A DNA stretch of 7,255 nt from an uncultured Rhodospirillales bacterium (lineage in GTDB: Bacteria; Pseudomonadota; Alphaproteobacteria; Rhodospirillales; Defluviicoccaceae), in the NCBI GenBank assembly GCA_937127205.1, contig CAKZLS010000449.1, forward strand, positions 1-7,255. Direction: 5' to 3'. Positions within the stretch are counted from its first letter, which is position 1; every line of letters begins with the position of its first letter. The notes beneath the pieces were generated by a model. It did not search any database, had not been told where the DNA came from, and saw only the letters and a list, made by a program, of their open reading frames with translations. Of this stretch, positions 6,639 through 7,255 are shown piece by piece. The translations under genes and the position numbers were made by a program.

Positions 6639-6827
6639 ATGAGAGAAATGCGCCTTTATAACTCTTCCGGAAACGGGCTCTGTCTTAAGGCCTAGGAAAT
6701 AGCGGATTTCCTTGCCGCCGCCCGCAAGCGTCCGGCACTCGATCGTACCCTTTGCCATACTCTGCATTTCACCGGGTGCCGCCCTGGCGGGCTGATCGAG
6801 ATTACCCCGGCCAGGATCGGCCAGTTA
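6639..6827 (+). pseudogene. Tyrosine recombinase (integrase) remnant, cut by an IS element
   Basis: From the ATG at 6639 one frame encodes the start of a phage-integrase/XerC-type catalytic domain. It has a TAG at 6693-6695, where family members usually have a Glu-rich T/S-A-E-E turn, then IADFLAAARKRP, RTLCHTLHFTGCRP and LIEITPARI. The GCR motif holds the first catalytic Arg of the family. Similarity fades at about 6820, where the putative IS630-type element begins, so the rest of the catalytic domain (the H-x-x-R motif and Tyr nucleophile) is missing. The gene was therefore inactivated by a nonsense change, an insertion, or both. Its frame differs from that of the transposase. Identification rests on these motifs alone. 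Confidence 0.7.
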
Positions 6828-6894
6828 GAGCATCGGGCGGGAAGTTTGAATCGTGTAGGATTCCCTTTTGTTTCGAACGGTGATTCTATGGGAC

Positions 6895-6902
6895 AGGAGG
6901 TG
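6895..6902 (+). promoter_or_regulatory. Strong ribosome binding site of the transposase
   Basis: AGGAGGTG closely complements the 16S rRNA tail. AGGAGG ends 6 nt before the ATG at 6907 and fixes that start. Confidence 0.8.
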
Positions 6903-6906
6903 CTCC

Positions 6907-7255
6907 ATGGGAAGAGCTGTTTCGAGTGATCTTCGTATTCGGATGGTGCGCGGCATTGCGGCGGGCAAGTCACGGAGGGGAGTGGCGGCCCAGTTCGAGG
7001 TGGCCCCGTCGACGGCGGTCCGGGTCCAGGCCCGCTATGCGGCCACCGGTTCGGTGGAGGCCGCCAGACAGGGTCGGCCCAAAGGGTTCGGCAAGCTTGG
7101 CACCTATCGCGCGATACTGATCGAAGAGGTAAAGGACCGGCCCGACATCACCATGCCGGATCTCGCTACCTGGCTGGAGGCTGAACATGGCTTGACGGTT
7201 GACCCGTCGAACCTGTCCAAGCTTCTGTGCAAGGCAGGCTTCAGCTATAAAAAAA
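6907..7255 (+). CDS. IS630-family transposase, N-terminal part (continues past window)
   Basis: 116 codons are visible. The protein starts MGRAVSSDLRIRMV and continues with a helix-turn-helix (GKSRRGVAAQFEVAPSTAVRV, residues 20-40), a short Arg/Gly linker (RQGRPKG) and a second helical domain (ITMPDLATWLEAEHGLTV) that ends KLLCKAGFSYKK. This is the DNA-binding half, often called OrfA, of IS630-type transposases; the DDE catalytic half should follow downstream. The ATG has a near-perfect ribosome binding site, AGGAGGTG (6895-6902). The window ends inside a run of seven A bases (7249-7255), at the place where many IS630 elements shift frame to join OrfA and OrfB. The visible part is uninterrupted, unlike the two recombinase genes to its left, so the element is probably a more recent arrival. 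Confidence 0.9.
   Translation, partial: MGRAVSSDLRIRMVRGIAAGKSRRGVAAQFEVAPSTAVRVQARYAATGSVEAARQGRPKGFGKLGTYRAILIEEVKDRPDITMPDLATWLEAEHGLTVDPSNLSKLLCKAGFSYKK

Larger units (their letters stand above)
6828..7255 (+). mobile_element. IS630-family insertion sequence, left part (right part outside window)
   Basis: The element is recognised by its transposase. Its left end is placed provisionally just after the TA at 6826-6827, because IS630/Tc1-type elements duplicate a TA and the integrase similarity stops about there. A small inverted repeat, GAATC (6848-6852) and GATTC (6859-6863), lies near this end. The exact terminal repeat cannot be confirmed without the right end. Confidence 0.55.

Noticed and set aside
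1..7255. CRISPR arrays, tRNA or rRNA genes, toxin-antitoxin or phage-defence systems
   Set aside because: No regularly spaced repeats, cloverleaf-like sequences, rRNA motifs or recognisable defence proteins were seen.

Overview
The window looks like an accessory copper-resistance segment from a proteobacterium, most likely an alphaproteobacterium. This rests on the moderately high GC content, the style of the CopA/CopB and cupredoxin proteins, and the alphaproteobacterial flavour of the recombinase and IS630-type transposase. No species can be named from sequence alone.

Layout. (1) Positions 1-340 hold the 3' part of a CusF-like periplasmic Cu(I)/Ag(I)-binding protein. (2) Positions 341-603 are intergenic and contain a candidate activator-dependent promoter. 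(3) Positions 604-1875 encode an ABC-exporter-type membrane domain with no ATPase domain. (4) Positions 1876-2156 are intergenic and carry a second copy of the same promoter module. (5) Positions 2157-5322 form a tight operon: a cupredoxin, the multicopper oxidase CopA and the outer-membrane protein CopB, the last two overlapping by ATGA. (6) Positions 5383-5681 hold a possible 32-codon Cys-containing leader ORF whose stop overlaps the start of a CopZ-like metallochaperone. (7) From 5682 to the right edge lies a graveyard of mobile DNA. It contains a serine resolvase pseudogene with three in-frame stops but an otherwise preserved frame, a tyrosine-recombinase remnant with one stop, and the 5' part of an IS630-family element whose transposase reading frame runs off the window at an A-run.

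How the genes fit together. CusF, the cupredoxin, CopA and CopB would all work outside the cytoplasm: they bind Cu(I), move it between carriers, oxidise it to the less toxic Cu(II), and sequester it at the outer membrane. The HMA-domain protein would handle Cu(I) in the cytoplasm, usually with a P-type ATPase and a regulator that are not in this window. The 44-bp repeated module in front of both the ABC-type gene and the cupredoxin-copAB operon suggests one response regulator controls both. That would place the NBD-less membrane protein in the copper response.

The most interesting points are the duplicated promoter module (34/44 identical, with the same 17-nt spacing to TATGWC), the lone membrane domain it appears to control, and the Cys-containing leader ORF coupled to the chaperone gene.
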